From contig PS015009.1 of NCBI GenBank assembly GCA_048213135.1, forward strand, positions 1,674,001-1,738,000: 64,000 bases of DNA. Reading direction: 5' to 3'. The position numbers and the translations under genes were made by a program. Below, in pieces: positions 46,256 through 55,073 of the stretch. This DNA comes from Reclinomonas americana ATCC 50394. Taxonomy: Eukaryota; Jakobida; Jakobea; Jakobida. The notes under the pieces were generated by a model. It was not told the origin of the DNA. It saw nothing but the letters and a program-made list of their open reading frames with translations, and searched no databases. Position 1 is the first letter of the stretch, and every line of letters starts with the position of its first letter.

Positions 46256-46966
46256 ATGCTACCTAAATACAAGAGAATTTTACTGAAACTTTCCGGCGAA
46301 TCGTTAATGGGTGATAAGAGCTTTGGTCTCGACAGCGAGGTCATTGCCCGTTATGCGCAGGATGTAAAAAGTGTTACCGACCTGGGCGTACAGGTAGCCA
46401 TTGTTATCGGCGGCGGTAATATTTACCGCGGGATGAATGAAGCGGAAAGTGGCATCGAAAGGGCGCAGGGCGATTATATGGGCATGCTGGCTACGGTCAT
46501 CAATGGCATGGCCGTTCAGAGCGGACTGGAAAAAGCGGGCATCTACACCCGTTTGCAAAGCGCCATTAAAATGGAACAGATCGCCGAACCCTATATCCGC
46601 CGCAGGGCTATGCGTCACCTCGAAAAAGGAAGGGTAGTGATCTTCGGCGCGGGAACAGGTAATCCTTATTTTACAACAGACACCGCCGGTTCGCTGCGTG
46701 CTATCGAGATTAAAGCCGACGTGATATTGAAAGGCACCCGCGTAGATGGCATCTACTCCGCCGATCCGGAAAAAGACCCTACCGCTACCAGGTTCGACAC
46801 CATCTCCTTTTCAGAGTGCATACAAAAGAACCTGAAGGTGATGGATATGACAGCTTTTACACTCTGCATGGAAAATAACCTGCCCATTGTTGTTTTTGAT
46901 ATGAATACGCCGGGCAACCTGCTCAAAGTGGTGACAGGCGAAAAAGTAGGCACCCTCGTTCGTTAA
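46256..46966 (+). CDS. pyrH: UMP kinase
   Basis: The 236-residue protein is a bacterial UMP kinase of the amino acid kinase fold: [15 protein letters not shown] at the start, [10 protein letters not shown] near 52, [17 protein letters not shown] near 140 and [17 protein letters not shown] near 165. It makes UDP from UMP and ATP. It normally follows tsf and precedes frr; here tsf is 3.4 kb upstream and frr is absent downstream. Confidence 0.97.
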   Translation: MLPKYKRILLKLSGESLMGDKSFGLDSEVIARYAQDVKSVTDLGVQVAIVIGGGNIYRGMNEAESGIERAQGDYMGMLATVINGMAVQSGLEKAGIYTRLQSAIKMEQIAEPYIRRRAMRHLEKGRVVIFGAGTGNPYFTTDTAGSLRAIEIKADVILKGTRVDGIYSADPEKDPTATRFDTISFSECIQKNLKVMDMTAFTLCMENNLPIVVFDMNTPGNLLKVVTGEKVGTLVR

Positions 46967-46993
46967 TTACAACCTTTTACTGCAACATATTAA

Positions 46994-47023
46994 AAAGGCC
47001 GCACGGGAAAACCGGCGGCCTTT
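46994..47023. terminator. Bidirectional terminator between pyrH and the 47-kb lipoprotein gene
   Basis: AAAGGCCGC (46994-47002) and GCGGCCTTT (47015-47023) form a 9-bp stem with a 12-nt loop. It is flanked by A and T runs that serve both converging genes. Confidence 0.85.
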
Positions 47024-47052
47024 ATTACTATTTAAAATCAGAACAAAGCTGT

Positions 47053-48021
47053 TTACAGGGTGGTGAGTATCTGCAATATTTCAGCAAGACTGTGTTTCAG
47101 CGGACTGAGGCTGATTGATTGAACACCTGAAGCATCGCCGGTAATGATATTGTTATAGCCGATAAAATAACTGTCGGCCTGTTTGGAAATAGCCACAACC
47201 GTTGCCAGTTTGCCATTGGGCAGCTTGCCGCTGTTGAAACTGCGTGCGTTGATGTCGGCCTGCAGCGGCATTACCGAGTGAATATCTTTAAACGCGATAT
47301 ATACCATGGTATTCGCATTGGTATAGTTGCTGGGCAGCGTGGTTTTGATCACACTTCTCTGGATGTTGGCCGTATCGTAAAAGTAAGCGCAGGAAACCCA
47401 GCCCGTTCTGTTGGTAAGCACCTCGTATCCTGAAGAACCTACGGTCAGTATATTATTGCTCACATCCGGATTAGGCAACCAGTTAAAACTGCTGTTGCTT
47501 CCTTCTCCTGCAAAAAAGTTCATGAGCGGATTGGCGGGTGTTTCAGGTATTTTCAGTACCAGTTTAACACCCGGGGCCAGGCGAAGCACATCATTGCCTT
47601 TCTTTAAACCAATATCCAATTGTCCGCCGCTTACCAGTAAACGGTTATTGGAAGCCGAAGGGCGATTGCTGCGGATCATATCACCGCCGGACCTTACAAA
47701 CGACAATTGCACATCTACCCTGCCGGAAACAGCGGCACCCGTTGCGGTAACACAACTGTTAGCCGGGAAGCTGCACCGTACGCCTTCGGGTGTAACAAGG
47801 GTGCTGGCAAAAGCACCATCAATCGTGTCCTGGTAGGGAGTAAGTTGCAGTTGGGTACGTAAAACATTTACCTGCATGGTGGCGGTAACACTGCTGTACC
47901 AGGTAGTATCCGGTCCAACAGGCTGTCCGTCATCGGGAATAAATACATCAACATCTTTCTGGCAGGAACTGAAGAACAGGCCCAGGAGTAAAGACATTGT
48001 TATCGTTAGTTTGGTTCTCAT
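47053..48021 (-). CDS. Large putative lipoprotein, unknown function
   Basis: The 322-residue protein has a lipoprotein signal (LLLGLFFSSCQKD, Cys near residue 20) and a beta-rich mature part with EGVRCSFPANSCVTATG and VKLVLKIPETPANP. It is probably attached to the outer membrane. I start at ATG 48021. It lies 62 bp downstream of the barrel protein and sigma factor genes on the same strand and may belong to their transcript. I do not recognise the family. Confidence 0.7.
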   Translation of the reverse strand: MRTKLTITMSLLLGLFFSSCQKDVDVFIPDDGQPVGPDTTWYSSVTATMQVNVLRTQLQLTPYQDTIDGAFASTLVTPEGVRCSFPANSCVTATGAAVSGRVDVQLSFVRSGGDMIRSNRPSASNNRLLVSGGQLDIGLKKGNDVLRLAPGVKLVLKIPETPANPLMNFFAGEGSNSSFNWLPNPDVSNNILTVGSSGYEVLTNRTGWVSCAYFYDTANIQRSVIKTTLPSNYTNANTMVYIAFKDIHSVMPLQADINARSFNSGKLPNGKLATVVAISKQADSYFIGYNNIITGDASGVQSISLSPLKHSLAEILQILTTL

Positions 48022-48083
48022 GTATCGTTGTTGGTTTTCCTTCACAGAGATATAGATGCCCTGTTCTGTTTTTCTGCTGCCTG

Positions 48084-49526
48084 CTATGGAATATCCATTC
48101 TTATGCCCAGGCGAAGTCCGGCGGTATTATACTTCTGTTTCAATGTAATGCCTTCTTTATTCATGGGCGAAAGGTTATACCTGAAATAGGGTTCGGCCAT
48201 AATATGCCACCTGTCGTTCAGCTTATAGTATAAAGAAACACCGCCTGTAATACCCAGTCCTGCATTGGTTTTGAACTGGTAAGGCGAATTGCCTTTACCT
48301 GTAGTGATGCTTACCGGTTTCAGCGAGTCGCCCAGCACTTCACCTTTTTGCCAGCTGTATACATTTACCACGGCACCGGCATTGATATTGGCATGAAACC
48401 TTCCATTGCCCAGCTCATAACCGATCAGTAATGGTATATCGATAGTGCGGTACTTGTTCTGTGTTGTTTTTACTCTTGTGCCAACGGTAGTATAACTGCC
48501 GGTGGTATCGCCATTGGCGTTGATGATGTAAGTCACCTGTACGATATTGCCCTGCGAATAACTGAACTTCTCATTGATCTGGCTGAAGTTAACTCCGCCA
48601 CGTATGCTCATGGAGTTGTTGAACACCCTGGTAAAACGTACACCTGCGCTGTAGCCGGAAGTGAATTTTGTACTTTCTTTTCTCTTCTGCATATAGGCGG
48701 AGTTGCCGGTGTCCTTGAAACTGCGCAGGCCATAATCGGCACTGGCATACAGTTCGAAATACTTCTTATTGCCTGCTGCGTTCTTTTCAACGGAGGGGCA
48801 ACCCGGCAGGAAGTTCACCAGCGGTGTTTCGATGGGCGGGCCGGATTTCGCATTGCGTTTGGCCATTACTTTTTCCGCGGCATAACTCAGTCTGCCCAGT
48901 AACGTTCCGCCAGCGGGAATTGCGTCTTCTGTTTCATCGGTTTCCTCTTCGCCTGTAGCATTTTTAGTTATAATGCCCGGGCTTTGTATGCCGGTGCGGG
49001 TCGTGTTCCTTCTTTTCAGGAAAGTATTGGCCGCGTTGCGGGATGAAGATGGGTTCTGCCGGGCGGAAGGGTCTTCATACACCGCCGGTACAGCTGTGCT
49101 GTTGTAGGTGGTACTGGTATTGCTGATGCGGGGAGAAGAAGCCGGGTTACCGGTTGTAGCGGTGTTGCGCTCTTCCGCGGAAGGATCATTACTGGTTATG
49201 TTTGTTGCGGTTGCAGTGTTTGCCTGTTGTGTTGTATTGTCGTTACCGGAAACCGTATTGCCGGATGCGGTTGTTGTTTTGCCGGAGATTTGCTGTTGGT
49301 TTTGATTGGAATAGAAACGGTTGATGTACAGCCATGCGCCGCTGCCACCTGCAAGCAGCAGGAACAGCACCAGCAGGCGGTTGCGGTTGTGCAGCAGCAG
49401 GGACCATACCGCCCCCGGCTTACGCTCTTTTCTTTTTTCAGCGATCCTTTCCCAGATGCGGGGATCCACTTCCGGCGAATAGTCCCCGAACCGCTTTTTA
49501 ATATGTTCGTCAAAATGCTGGCTCAT
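48084..49526 (-). CDS. Membrane-anchored protein with C-terminal outer-membrane beta-barrel domain
   Basis: The 480-residue protein starts with a cytoplasmic-type segment (residues 1-45, FGDYSPEVDPRIWERIAEKRK), then one membrane helix (LLVLFLLLAGGSGAWLYI). A Thr/Asn/Ser-rich linker of about 150 residues follows, then a C-terminal half typical of outer-membrane beta-barrel proteins (GVRFTRVFNNSMSIRGGVNF, GLRLGIRMD). The start overlaps the upstream ECF sigma gene by 4 bp. The layout suggests an inner-membrane anti-sigma-like module fused to an outer-membrane sensor; the role is inferred. Confidence 0.78.
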   Translation of the reverse strand: MSQHFDEHIKKRFGDYSPEVDPRIWERIAEKRKERKPGAVWSLLLHNRNRLLVLFLLLAGGSGAWLYINRFYSNQNQQQISGKTTTASGNTVSGNDNTTQQANTATATNITSNDPSAEERNTATTGNPASSPRISNTSTTYNSTAVPAVYEDPSARQNPSSSRNAANTFLKRRNTTRTGIQSPGIITKNATGEEETDETEDAIPAGGTLLGRLSYAAEKVMAKRNAKSGPPIETPLVNFLPGCPSVEKNAAGNKKYFELYASADYGLRSFKDTGNSAYMQKRKESTKFTSGYSAGVRFTRVFNNSMSIRGGVNFSQINEKFSYSQGNIVQVTYIINANGDTTGSYTTVGTRVKTTQNKYRTIDIPLLIGYELGNGRFHANINAGAVVNVYSWQKGEVLGDSLKPVSITTGKGNSPYQFKTNAGLGITGGVSLYYKLNDRWHIMAEPYFRYNLSPMNKEGITLKQKYNTAGLRLGIRMDIP

Positions 49527-50113
49527 ACCGCAATTTTTTGTGATTGTATAATCATTTTTTGCAGCATGTTGCGGGCTTTTACCAGCTGACTTCTGCTGGT
49601 GCCGGCCTGTATATTCAACATGGCTGCTATTTCATCGTGTTGGTAACCTTCAATAACGTATAAATTGAAAATGATCCGGTAGCCGTCGGGCAACGCGTTG
49701 ATCAGTTCCAGTAATTCTTTTTCCGTAAGATGGGTGTAGGCCGATGGCTCTATACCTTTATCTTCCTTGCCCTCGCTTTCATAACCATTCACCTCTTTTT
49801 CATACCTGCGAAGGGAGTATTTCTTCAGGGCGGTATTCACCATGATCTTGCGTACCCAGCCCTCAAAAGACCCCTGGAATTTGAACTGCTGAATTTTGTC
49901 GAATACCTTGATAAAAGCGTCCTGGAGAATGTCTTCCGCATCGGCGGCATTACGGGCATAACGGTTACATACGCCCAGCATACGCCCGGCGAAGCGATCG
50001 AAGATCTCCTTTTGGCAGGAAGCATCTTCGTTCTGGCATCCACGTATTAATTCTTCTTCAGTCAATAGATGGGTTGCAAAGGGTCTTTCCCGTAAGACCC
50101 TGTTCGTTTTCAT
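49523..50113 (-). CDS. RNA polymerase ECF sigma factor
   Basis: The 196-residue sigma-70-family protein has region 2 (NAADAEDILQDAFIKVFDKI near 55-75, FEGWVRKIMVNTALKKY) and region 4 (LPDGYRIIFNLYVIEGYQHD, IAAMLNIQAGTSRSQLVKAR). The start is set at 50113; an ATG at 50131 adds six residues. The 4-bp overlap with the membrane-barrel gene implies translational coupling and a sigma/partner pair. Confidence 0.93.
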   Translation of the reverse strand: MKTNRVLRERPFATHLLTEEELIRGCQNEDASCQKEIFDRFAGRMLGVCNRYARNAADAEDILQDAFIKVFDKIQQFKFQGSFEGWVRKIMVNTALKKYSLRRYEKEVNGYESEGKEDKGIEPSAYTHLTEKELLELINALPDGYRIIFNLYVIEGYQHDEIAAMLNIQAGTSRSQLVKARNMLQKMIIQSQKIAV

Positions 50114-50217
50114 TACGCTGCCCGGGGGCATTTATTGCCTATAAGGTACAAAAAAGCCCCGATTTTCTTGTTTCCGGGGTGCAAATCAGGTAATTTGGGC
50201 CTGCTGAAACCGGGTAT

Positions 50218-50733
50218 ATGTTAACACACGATCAGCTGACCCAACTGGTGTCGGCCAATGAAAGTCTGCGGGTACAGCTCGACGAGCTGAATGACATCCT
50301 CGCCATCAGGGAAGAGGAGCTGGCCCTGCTCAAAAAGAACGCGGCCGATAATGCGGAACTGCGCAGCCGCCTCGACAGCCAGCTGGATGAGCTGGAATCC
50401 ACACAATACGAACTGGGACAAAAACAGCAAAAGATACAGGGCGCCGAAGAACGGGAGCTGGAACTGCACCAGGAGCTTACCCAGGCCGCCCGCCGCCAGC
50501 AGCAATATGTTGAACTGCAGCAGCAGTACATCTACCTTCAAACCCAGTACAACGATCTGCAGGAAGAACTGACCAACATGACCGCCCAGTATATGCAATT
50601 ACGCAAAACGGCTTCGCGTGTAGGGCAACTGGAAAGCGAACTGGCCAACACAATTCGCGAAAACAACGACCTCAGAACACAAGTATCAGAGCTTGAACAG
50701 CGTATACGCAACCGCCCCACCCGTTTTGATTGA
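50218..50733 (+). CDS. Coiled-coil protein of unknown function
   Basis: The 171-residue protein is almost entirely heptad-patterned, rich in Gln, Glu and Leu (LQQQYIYLQTQYNDLQEEL). It has no signal peptide or membrane helix, so it is a cytoplasmic rod. It is divergent from the ECF sigma gene. Similar proteins are small scaffolds, but no function can be inferred. Confidence 0.68.
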   Translation: MLTHDQLTQLVSANESLRVQLDELNDILAIREEELALLKKNAADNAELRSRLDSQLDELESTQYELGQKQQKIQGAEERELELHQELTQAARRQQQYVELQQQYIYLQTQYNDLQEELTNMTAQYMQLRKTASRVGQLESELANTIRENNDLRTQVSELEQRIRNRPTRFD

Positions 50734-50825
50734 ACACAAGTTATCAAGACTGGTCAAAATATCTACCTGAACTATTGCATAGCTCACTCGGATTGGCTAT
50801 TTTACCCATCTAAAACTTATTGCAT

Positions 50826-51407
50826 ATGAACATTATCGACAGAATCAAGAACATTCTCATCACCCCCAAAACAGAATGGCAGGTTATCAAGGGAGAAAGT
50901 GCAACTCCACAGTCGCTTACCACATCTTATGTTATTCCCCTGGCAGTGATTTCCTGCGTTGGAGCCATCGTACAGGGTTTGTTATTTGCCGGAGCCCTGG
51001 GGCTTAAATTCTTCATTATTGCAGCGGTGATCGGACTGATAGCGGAGGTCATTGGTTTTTACCTGGCATCCTATATTATTGATGCCCTGGCTACCAGTTT
51101 CAGTTCGGAAAAAAATATTAACAGGTCGGCCCAGCTGGTTGCTTATTCCCGTACACCCGCAGCCATTGGGGGTTTGCTGTCTTTCATCCCGGTTGTAGGA
51201 CGCATCCTTCCCCTGGTTGGAGCGCTTTATGGTATTTATATTATGTACCTGGGTATGGAGCCAATGAAAAATACGCCGGAAGATAAAAAAGTGGTTTATA
51301 TGATCGTATCCTTCCTCGTGATGTTTGTATTGTATGCTATAGTGATCGCGGTGCTGGGTATTGTTTTGTACGGTGCCCTGGGCATGTCAAGACCAGGATT
51401 TTTCTAA
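50826..51407 (+). CDS. YIP1-family membrane protein
   Basis: The 193-residue protein starts with [19 protein letters not shown], the usual Yip1-family opening, followed by five membrane helices (about 36-58, 62-86, 112-135, 155-190 and one shorter). The bacterial role of the family is unknown. I start at ATG 50826. A good terminator follows. Confidence 0.85.
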   Translation: MNIIDRIKNILITPKTEWQVIKGESATPQSLTTSYVIPLAVISCVGAIVQGLLFAGALGLKFFIIAAVIGLIAEVIGFYLASYIIDALATSFSSEKNINRSAQLVAYSRTPAAIGGLLSFIPVVGRILPLVGALYGIYIMYLGMEPMKNTPEDKKVVYMIVSFLVMFVLYAIVIAVLGIVLYGALGMSRPGFF

Positions 51408-51430
51408 ATAATATTGCAAGTGATCTTAAA

Positions 51431-51458
51431 AACGCTCTCTTTAAGGGAGCGTTTTTTT
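51431..51458 (+). terminator. Terminator after the YIP1-family gene
   Basis: AACGCTCTC (51431-51439) pairs with GGGAGCGTT (51445-51453) with one wobble, followed by TTTTT. Confidence 0.88.
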
Positions 51459-51496
51459 ATTTATTGGAATTGGCTGAATTTTGCAAAAAAAACAAC

Positions 51497-52138
51497 ATGC
51501 CTTCAATCGCCGATATCCGCAAGGACTATAAGCTGAAAAGTCTCTCAGAAAATGATGTGGCCGCCGATCCTGTCGAGCAGTTTGGCCGCTGGTGGAACGA
51601 AGCCGTACAAAGCGAGCTGGAAGAAGTGAACGCCATGACGCTGGCAACAGCAACGGCAGATGGGCGCCCGGCTGCCCGCATTGTGTTGCTGAAAGACTAT
51701 AATGAAGAAGGGTTTGTCTTCTTTACCAATTACGACAGCCATAAAGGCGAGGAAATGAAAGACAACCCCTATGCGGCTCTTGTCTTCTTCTGGGCTGCGC
51801 TGGAAAGGCAGGTAAGGATTGAAGGCACGGTAGAAAAAGTACCGGCAGAAGAAAGCGACGCTTATTTTGTGTCACGCCCCCGGGGCAGCCGCATCGGTGC
51901 CTGGGCGTCGCCGCAGAGTAAAGTGATCAGTAGCAGGGAAGTAGTGGAGAAAAATGTAACGGCAATGGAGCGGCAGTTTGGCGAAGGCGATATTCCCCGC
52001 CCGCAGCACTGGGGTGGTTACCGCGTAAAACCGGTGCTTATCGAGTTCTGGCAGGGCAGGCCCAGCCGCTTGCACGACCGTATCCTTTATACAGCGGATG
52101 ATGCCGGTAAATGGAAGATTGAGCGGTTGGCTCCCTAA
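51497..52138 (+). CDS. pdxH: Pyridoxamine 5'-phosphate oxidase
   Basis: The 213-residue protein is a full-length PdxH, which oxidises pyridoxine or pyridoxamine phosphate to pyridoxal phosphate with FMN and O2. The FMN-binding segments [20 protein letters not shown] (about 52-71) and [11 protein letters not shown] are followed by the C-terminal [12 protein letters not shown] motif. The start at 51497 ([11 protein letters not shown]) fits the family. Confidence 0.96.
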   Translation: MPSIADIRKDYKLKSLSENDVAADPVEQFGRWWNEAVQSELEEVNAMTLATATADGRPAARIVLLKDYNEEGFVFFTNYDSHKGEEMKDNPYAALVFFWAALERQVRIEGTVEKVPAEESDAYFVSRPRGSRIGAWASPQSKVISSREVVEKNVTAMERQFGEGDIPRPQHWGGYRVKPVLIEFWQGRPSRLHDRILYTADDAGKWKIERLAP

Positions 52139-52174
52139 ACAAAACAAGGTTTAACCGTGTGGGTCAAACCTTGT
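52137..52174 (-). terminator. Terminator after the THX gene
   Basis: ACAAGGTTT (52144-52152) and AAACCTTGT (52166-52174) form a 9-bp stem. On the minus strand a T-rich tract follows, running to the pdxH stop. Confidence 0.6.
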
Positions 52175-52198
52175 GCGAACATGGTTCCTGTTACAGGA

Positions 52199-52309
52199 TT
52201 ATGCTTTTTTCTTAGCGGCAGCTTTTTTGGCTGGCTTGGCCGGCCTTGACTTTCCGAAAGAACCGCTGAATACTTTTCCTTTTTTGGTTTTGATATCTCC
52301 GCGTCCCAT
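52199..52309 (-). CDS. 30S ribosomal protein THX
   Basis: This short gene encodes 36 residues starting MGRGDIKTKKGKVFSGSFGK and ending in an Ala/Lys-rich tail. The MGxGDxKTxxGKxxxGxxGxxRP pattern is that of the small THX protein, which binds the 30S head. It lies between pdxH and the HU gene and has its own downstream stem-loop. Confidence 0.85.
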   Translation of the reverse strand: MGRGDIKTKKGKVFSGSFGKSRPAKPAKKAAAKKKA

Positions 52310-52350
52310 ATAATTATTTTTTGTTGGTTAATGCTGCAAATGTATAACAA

Positions 52351-52383
52351 AAAAAGCAAGGGCTTTGAAGCACCTTGCTTTTT
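52351..52383. terminator. Terminator between the THX and HU genes
   Basis: AAAAAGCAAGG (52351-52361) and CCTTGCTTTTT (52373-52383) are exact complements. On the minus strand this closes the HU gene 19 bp after its stop. Confidence 0.85.
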
Positions 52384-52401
52384 AATGTGTTGATTGCAAA
52401 A

Positions 52402-52671
52402 TCAGATTTTGGCAGATAATTCTTTACCAGCTTTGAACTTAGCAACTTTCTTGGCTTTGATTTTGATAACTGCACCAGTTTGTGGGTTGCGGCCGTTACG
52501 GGCAGACCTTTTTGATACAGAGAAAGTACCAAAACCTACCAATGTTACTTTACCACCACCTTTTAAAGTTTTGGTAACCGCTTCAACAAAAGAATCCAGA
52601 GCGGCGTTAGCCTGAGTTTTTGTGATACCTGCGTCATCAGCAAGTTTTGAAATTAATTCAGCTTTGTTCAT
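52402..52671 (-). CDS. hup: HU-family DNA-binding protein
   Basis: The 89-residue protein is a standard HU: NKAELISKLADDAGITKTQA at the start, the beta-arm signature VGFGTFSVSKRSARNGRNPQ and a short tail. It bends and compacts chromosomal DNA. An exact promoter lies upstream at 52701. Confidence 0.96.
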   Translation of the reverse strand: MNKAELISKLADDAGITKTQANAALDSFVEAVTKTLKGGGKVTLVGFGTFSVSKRSARNGRNPQTGAVIKIKAKKVAKFKAGKELSAKI

Positions 52672-52700
52672 GATGATTTTTTTAAAAATTTTAAGTGGAA

Positions 52701-52729
52701 CAAATATATAGGGTTTTTGATTGTAACAA
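52701..52729 (-). promoter_or_regulatory. Promoter of the HU gene
   Basis: On the minus strand TTG (52729-52727), an 18-bp spacer and TATATTTG (52708-52701) match the Bacteroidota pattern, 29 bp before the ATG. The remaining bases to 52966 hold no gene I can support. Confidence 0.75.
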
Positions 52730-52966
52730 TAATTTTTTTAGTAAAAAAATAAAAAGGGGAAAACCGCTGTAAACCGCAAGCAATAAGGATTTTGGCAGGA
52801 AATGATCAGCCGGAAACGGCCCAGCAATTGCAATGACACTCCCTAAAACCCTTACTGGTGGCTGATTCTGTAATTATTCCGACGAAAACCACGCCCCCGG
52901 CGGCTTGCAGGGGAATATACAAACGTTTCGTAATAACCGGGAGGTGTAATTTATTGTTTTGCACAA

Positions 52967-53272
52967 TTAGTTAACAACCTGCATTACCGACCGGAAAGCG
53001 ATGAACTGGTCACCCCATTTGTCGTAGCCCCGCTGCCGCATATCGCTGGCGAAATTCTCAATATACCGGTTGTATAAAGCCTTGCTTTCAGCGTGGTATT
53101 GTATGGCATAAGTGGGACCTTCGGTATCGTCCACTTCCACCAGGCGCAGGATAACGGCATGGGTAAAACAACCGGTGCCGATCACATCGGGAATGTGTTC
53201 GTTTTTCATCCACTCCAGCCAATCTGTACTGATTGCATCGGCTACTTTTATGGTTACGTTGTAAATGATCAT
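52967..53272 (-). CDS. DUF4286 family protein
   Basis: The 101-residue protein shows the DUF4286 pattern: MIIYNVTIKVADAISTDWLE, HIPDVIGTGCFTHAVILRL and YAIQYHAESKALYNRYIENF. It looks like a small ferredoxin-like alpha/beta fold. The function is unknown. It lies 11 bp after the exonuclease III gene and is probably co-transcribed. Confidence 0.85.
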   Translation of the reverse strand: MIIYNVTIKVADAISTDWLEWMKNEHIPDVIGTGCFTHAVILRLVEVDDTEGPTYAIQYHAESKALYNRYIENFASDMRQRGYDKWGDQFIAFRSVMQVVN

Positions 53273-53283
53273 GACGTAATAGG

Positions 53284-54051
53284 CTAAACTTTTATTTCCA
53301 AAAAAATCGGGCAGTGATCGCTGTGTTTCACTTCAGGATATATCTCCGCATCCTTCAATTGTTTTCTCAGCGGTTCCGTAACACAGATATAGTCGATGCG
53401 CCAGCCTTTATTGTTGAGGCGCACACTGGGGAAACGCTGGCTCCACCAGCTGTAGCGGTGCGGCTCGGGATGGAATTCACGGAAAGTGTCTATCCACCCG
53501 CTTTCTAAAAACTTTGTCATCCAGGCCCTTTCTTCGGGTAAAAAGCCACTGCTGTTCTTATTGCCTTTAGGATCGTGGATGTCGATCTCTTTATGAGCGA
53601 TATTATAATCGCCGGTAAGAATAAGTTTAGGGTGTTTCTTTTTTAATTTTTCCAGGTAAGCGTGAAACTCATCCAGCCATACATATTTGAAAGCTTGTCT
53701 TTCCTCGCCGGATGTACCAGAAGGGAAATAAGCGTTGATTAGCCGCACATCGCCGAACTGCAATTGTATTACCCGCCCTTCGGCGTCACTTGATGGCAAG
53801 CCGCAGCCGATCTGCACTTCATCAGGTTTTATTTTGGTGAAGACGGCCACGCCGCTGTATCCTTTTTTCTCCGCACTGAACCAATGGTGATGAAAGCCCA
53901 GATCTTCAAGCAGTTTAACATCCACATCGCCCTGGGTGGCCTTGGTTTCCTGTAAACAAATGACATCGGCCGGATTGGTCTTGAGCCAGTCGATAAAACC
54001 TTTTTTTAAAGCGGCCCTTATGCCGTTAACGTTATAAGAAATGATTCGCAT
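53284..54051 (-). CDS. xth: Exodeoxyribonuclease III
   Basis: The 255-residue protein is of the ExoIII/AP endonuclease family: MRIISYNVNGIRAA with the metal-site Asn, DVICLQETKA with Glu, LILTGDYNIAH and the C-terminal KHSDHCPIFLEI. It cleaves DNA at abasic sites. The start at 54051 is the canonical one; the frame extends to 54120. Confidence 0.95.
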   Translation of the reverse strand: MRIISYNVNGIRAALKKGFIDWLKTNPADVICLQETKATQGDVDVKLLEDLGFHHHWFSAEKKGYSGVAVFTKIKPDEVQIGCGLPSSDAEGRVIQLQFGDVRLINAYFPSGTSGEERQAFKYVWLDEFHAYLEKLKKKHPKLILTGDYNIAHKEIDIHDPKGNKNSSGFLPEERAWMTKFLESGWIDTFREFHPEPHRYSWWSQRFPSVRLNNKGWRIDYICVTEPLRKQLKDAEIYPEVKHSDHCPIFLEIKV

Positions 54052-54133
54052 GGTTGGAATATATTGGTACAATAAAGGAACAATTTCCTGTTCTGCATAG
54101 TTACAAAAAAAGCGATACATTCATTATCCGATT

Positions 54134-55069
54134 ATGGAAAGGTTAAAAGATTTTGATAGTTTTTATGAGCAAAAACTGGCGCCTCTGCTGAAGGACCTGC
54201 GATTGCAGTCGGAGCGTTCCCGAACCTGGGGCGGTGTCGCCATCGCATCAGCGGTGACCATGCTTATTTCTTTTGGTATTTACCTCACATCCGAATTACC
54301 GGATATGAGCGGTTGGATAGCGCTGATATCATTAATTCTGTTAATCGTTTCCATCTACCGGTACACCCTTCAGCGCGATAATTATGTAGATGATTTTAAG
54401 GAGAAAGTGATCCGGCAGATTGTCAACTATCTTCTGCCGGATGTTGTTTATAAGCCCTCCTCCTTTGTGGCTTCAAAGGAATACAAAGTGAGCGGCCTCT
54501 TCCGGCAAAAGTATTCGCATATTGATGGGGATGATTACCTGCAGGGCATTTATAAAGGTGTAAAGTTTCATTGTTCGGAACTGCATACAGAGTATGAGGC
54601 TACACCGCAAGGCGGGCTGGAAACTATTTTTAAAGGATTGTTCTTTGTCGCTGAACCTGCATCGGGTTTTTATGGCGGCACTTACGTATGGACAAAAGGA
54701 GATGAACAGTTACCCCGGAGTATGGCCGATGAACACTTTCGCATGTACAACCTGCCCGCTGTGAGCCGCTTATATACCGGTCACCCTGAGTTTGATAAAC
54801 AATACAGCGTGTACAGTACTGATGTAAGTGAAGCCGCAGCCATTGTTACCCCAACAATGATGGAGCTGATGGTAAATTTTAAAAAGCAATTACAGCGGGA
54901 TGTGGTATACTCTTTTGTGGGCGGGCGTTGCTATGTGGCTATCCCTATTACAGAGAATCTGCTCGAGCCTGGCCCGGATCTCGAAGACAGGGAAGCAATT
55001 AAAGAATATTTCTTTACCATATTACTTGTACTGAGCATCATCAATCAGCTGCATCTCGATAACCTTTGA
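54134..55069 (+). CDS. DUF3137 domain-containing membrane protein
   Basis: The 311-residue protein has two adjacent membrane helices (about 35-52 and 60-76), then a soluble domain of the DUF3137 type (FRQKYSHIDGDDYLQGIYKG, FKGLFFVAEPASGFYGGTYVW by segments, and AIPITENLLEPG). The function of the family is unknown. It ends 4 bp from the convergent metH gene. Confidence 0.83.
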   Translation: MERLKDFDSFYEQKLAPLLKDLRLQSERSRTWGGVAIASAVTMLISFGIYLTSELPDMSGWIALISLILLIVSIYRYTLQRDNYVDDFKEKVIRQIVNYLLPDVVYKPSSFVASKEYKVSGLFRQKYSHIDGDDYLQGIYKGVKFHCSELHTEYEATPQGGLETIFKGLFFVAEPASGFYGGTYVWTKGDEQLPRSMADEHFRMYNLPAVSRLYTGHPEFDKQYSVYSTDVSEAAAIVTPTMMELMVNFKKQLQRDVVYSFVGGRCYVAIPITENLLEPGPDLEDREAIKEYFFTILLVLSIINQLHLDNL

Positions 55070-55073
55070 TCTT

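Noticed and set aside
47750-47766. TAACACAACTGTTAG as a third PaaR-like site
   Set aside because: It lies inside a lipoprotein gene, the arms are not in register with the other two sites and the flanking AACT/AGTT bases are missing.
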